Positions 62,023 through 64,000 of a DNA stretch of 64,000 bases are shown piece after piece. The DNA is from Coccinella septempunctata (lineage: Eukaryota > Arthropoda > Insecta > Coleoptera > Coccinellidae), in NCBI RefSeq assembly GCF_907165205.1, contig NC_058190.1, positions 16,500,001 through 16,564,000 on the forward strand, read 5' to 3'. Each line of letters starts with the position of its first letter. The stretch's first letter is position 1. Made by a program: the position numbers and the translations under genes. The notes under the pieces were generated by a model. It worked only from the letters and a program-made list of their open reading frames with translations. It was not told the DNA's origin and did not search any database.

Positions 62023-64000
62023 AGGTTGGTAAAGGGTCTCGAGGGTTATGTAGGCTGCTGTTACCTGCATAACAACAAAACCTTGAGAAATGCCCACTGA
62101 TTCCTGACGAAAAAGTCGGGGATTCGGGAGATCGAATACAGCTCTGCCAACAAATCCTACTCTCACGTCCACGAAGGGAATAACTCGCGTAGCCACCGGG
62201 TACATGGCATACCAGAGATGCTGTGTAGCAGACGAGAGAGGATGAAGAGCGAGTTTCCAGCGCTCTCAAATAAACTGGAACAAAGCAGCTAAGGTATGGT
62301 AACCCTAACAGAAAAGTCCCTGGTCCTCCAAGCTTTGGGGGTTGAATCGTAGGGCTAGCAACTCGACATTTGTAAAAAATCAAGAAGTGCTAAAAGTTTC
62401 GACAAATCGCCTCGGAAAATGGATGGATCAAACAGGTATCGACAACGGCTACGGAAAAGGATTATGAAACTGGCTACTTGGAATATACAAGGACTTAGGA
62501 CTAAACAAGAAGAAGTATTCCGGGAAATACAGAAAATGGATGTTGACATCTGTGTACTCACCGAAGTGAAGAAGAAAGGGAGAGGAAATGAGATTATAGG
62601 AGAATATATCCATGTTTATAGCGGAGTCCCGAAAGATGCAAGAGCAAAAAGAGGGGTGTCCATAGCAGTACACAAAAAGCTGAGGAAGAATATAAGAAGC
62701 TGGGAAGAAGTCGATGAGCAGATAATAAAACTGGAGATATTTAAAAACGGTAGAAAAATTAATATAATAGGCGTGTATGCACCCAGTGAGGACTCAGATA
62801 GGGCAACAAAGGACCACTTCTACAACCAGCTATTCAACACCATATCTGACATCGAAGATAATAAAGAGATATTCATACTAGGAGACCTGAATGGTCGAAC
62901 GGGACAGAAAATTAACGACCCTGTGGTAGGACAATACGGCAAAACCGCTTTGAACGATAATGGACAGCGCCTGATAAGCTTCTGTCAAAGTTCATCCTTA
63001 AAAATAATGAATGGATATTTTGCCCATAAAGACATCCATAGATTCACCTGGATACAGGCCACTAGAGGATTACGCTCTATAATTGATTATGTAATCCGAA
63101 AACAGAACTCGGCACTCAAGACCATGGACGTGAGAGTGTACCGAAGTGCGGAATGTGGGTCCGATCACCATATGGTTGTGGCTAAGGTTGCTGTGAATTA
63201 TAGACAAACGAACAGCGCGTTGCAGTCCGAAGGAAAAGAAGAACAGAGAATGGATAACCGCAAATACAACTTGCTAAGCATGCAACAAGACTCTGTGAAG
63301 TTCCTATATAAAATACGTGTAGCCACCAAATTAGAGACACTTAACATGAGTAGTATGGATGCGGAAAATTTGTACAACGAAATTAAACGCAGCATTCATG
63401 AGGCGGCAGAAGAGTCTCTAGGGCATCAAGAGCAAAGACATTCACGAAATCCGGAATGGTGGTCAAGAGAAGTAGAACAATTGGTTGAAGAAAAGAAGAG
63501 AGCATACGAGAAATGGTTAGGCACGAACAATATAGATGATAGAAGAATATATGCGCTGTGTAACAGAGAAGTAAAAAAAGCAGTTATACAGAGTAAGAAC
63601 GAATTATGGGAGAAGAAATGTGAAGAGATACAAAGATGCATGGGAGGAACAAGAGTAGCAGAGGCGTGGAAAGCAATTAAGGACCTGAGAAGAGAAAACA
63701 AGGAAAGTGCTGGAATGAGTCTAATAAATATGGAAGAATGGGAGAAATACTATAGGACGTTACTCACCGAAAAACGAAAAGAGTTTGAGTTAAAAAACGT
63801 CAGGGTCGAGCCGAGTACAGTTTCGCCAGTAGAGGAGATAACGGTGGAGGAAATAAGGGAAGCATTGCGGAGGTCGAAAAATGGGAAGGCTGCAGGTCCC
63901 GGAAACATCCCGATTGAGCTAGTAAAATATGGACCGGACATATTGTTGGAGACCATAACTGGGTTGTTCAATAGGTGCCTGAAAGGTGACAAGGTTCCTG
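62015..64000 (+). mobile_element. LINE L (RTE-like), 5' part, runs off the window
   Basis: Begins within the Pao gag codons near 62015. About 400 bases of GC-richer leader contain CCAAGCTTTGGGGGTTG, a leader type shared in style with LINE K. ORF2 opens at 62419. The element is inserted in the same orientation as the Pao relic, and its 3' end lies outside. Confidence 0.8.
62419..64000 (+). CDS. RTE-like ORF2: endonuclease and start of reverse transcriptase (open to window end)
   Basis: An uninterrupted frame of 527 codons from ATG 62419 (MDGSNRYRQRLRKRIMKLAT) to the window edge. The APE-type endonuclease shows LATWNIQGLRTKQEEV, VCVLTEVKKK-type E block (ICVLTEVKKK), INIIGVYAPSED, IFILGDLNGRTG, RFTWIQATRGLRSIIDYVI and GSDHHMVVAKV, so all catalytic blocks are present. 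A basic linker (NPEWWSREVEQLVEEKKRAY) follows, then the start of the polymerase (RSKNGKAAGPGNIPIELVKY). No stop or shift is seen, so this may be the youngest LINE here. Confidence 0.88.
   Translation, partial: MDGSNRYRQRLRKRIMKLATWNIQGLRTKQEEVFREIQKMDVDICVLTEVKKKGRGNEIIGEYIHVYSGVPKDARAKRGVSIAVHKKLRKNIRSWEEVDEQIIKLEIFKNGRKINIIGVYAPSEDSDRATKDHFYNQLFNTISDIEDNKEIFILGDLNGRTGQKINDPVVGQYGKTALNDNGQRLISFCQSSSLKIMNGYFAHKDIHRFTWIQATRGLRSIIDYVIRKQNSALKTMDVRVYRSAECGSDHHMVVAKVAVNYRQTNSALQSEGKEEQRMDNRKYNLLSMQQDSVKFLYKIRVATKLETLNMSSMDAENLYNEIKRSIHEAAEESLGHQEQRHSRNPEWWSREVEQLVEEKKRAYEKWLGTNNIDDRRIYALCNREVKKAVIQSKNELWEKKCEEIQRCMGGTRVAEAWKAIKDLRRENKESAGMSLINMEEWEKYYRTLLTEKRKEFELKNVRVEPSTVSPVEEITVEEIREALRRSKNGKAAGPGNIPIELVKYGPDILLETITGLFNRCLKGDKVP

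Overview
The window looks like AT-rich intronic and flanking DNA from an insect (possibly a beetle, but the order cannot be fixed from sequence alone). It has spliced genes with GTRAGT donors and poly(T)CAG acceptors, and it is packed with insect-type transposons: jockey, RTE and R2/Dong-like LINEs, BEL/Pao, pogo/Tigger, Harbinger and foldback elements. No bacterial-style genes, rRNA, tRNA or CRISPR array were seen.

One host gene spans most of the window on the + strand. Five exons (624-984, 10839-11230, 43759-44116, 47084-47419, 52668-52789) join with matching splice phases into one 522-residue frame. The product is a secreted extracellular-matrix protein with a basic furin-like site, six thrombospondin type-1 repeats and a C-terminal PLAC domain, i.e. 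an ADAMTS-like (ADAMTSL/lonely-heart type) protein without a protease domain. Intron 2 is about 32.5 kb, almost all of it mobile DNA.

Intron 1 (985-10838) holds a foldback element, a jockey LINE nested in a second LINE, a copy of an R2/Dong-like LINE, and one member (X) of an inverted pair of unclassified repeats. Intron 2 (11231-43758) holds a second Dong-like copy; a LINE (C) broken by element Y and by a long-inverted-repeat DNA transposon that itself received LINE D; then about 20 kb of three jockey elements (E, F, H) joined head to tail on the - strand. F carries a nearly intact CR1-like LINE (G). H carries a double pogo/Tigger transposon whose two 780-residue transposases are both open. 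Next to exon 3 lies a gypsy fragment split by a Harbinger element. Introns 3 and 4 hold a chimeric jockey 5' fragment, a foldback element, and jockey I with a third Dong-like copy inside it.

Downstream of the gene (about 53140-64000) are a hairpin MITE, an RTE-like LINE with a 12-bp target duplication, an LTR with a Lys-type primer-binding site, a BEL/Pao gag region and an RTE-like LINE whose open frame runs off the window end.

Most retroelement frames are broken. The exceptions are the two Tigger transposases, LINE G ORF2 and the terminal RTE frame. The order of insertion can be read at many junctions from target duplications, and those junctions are the most informative part of the window.
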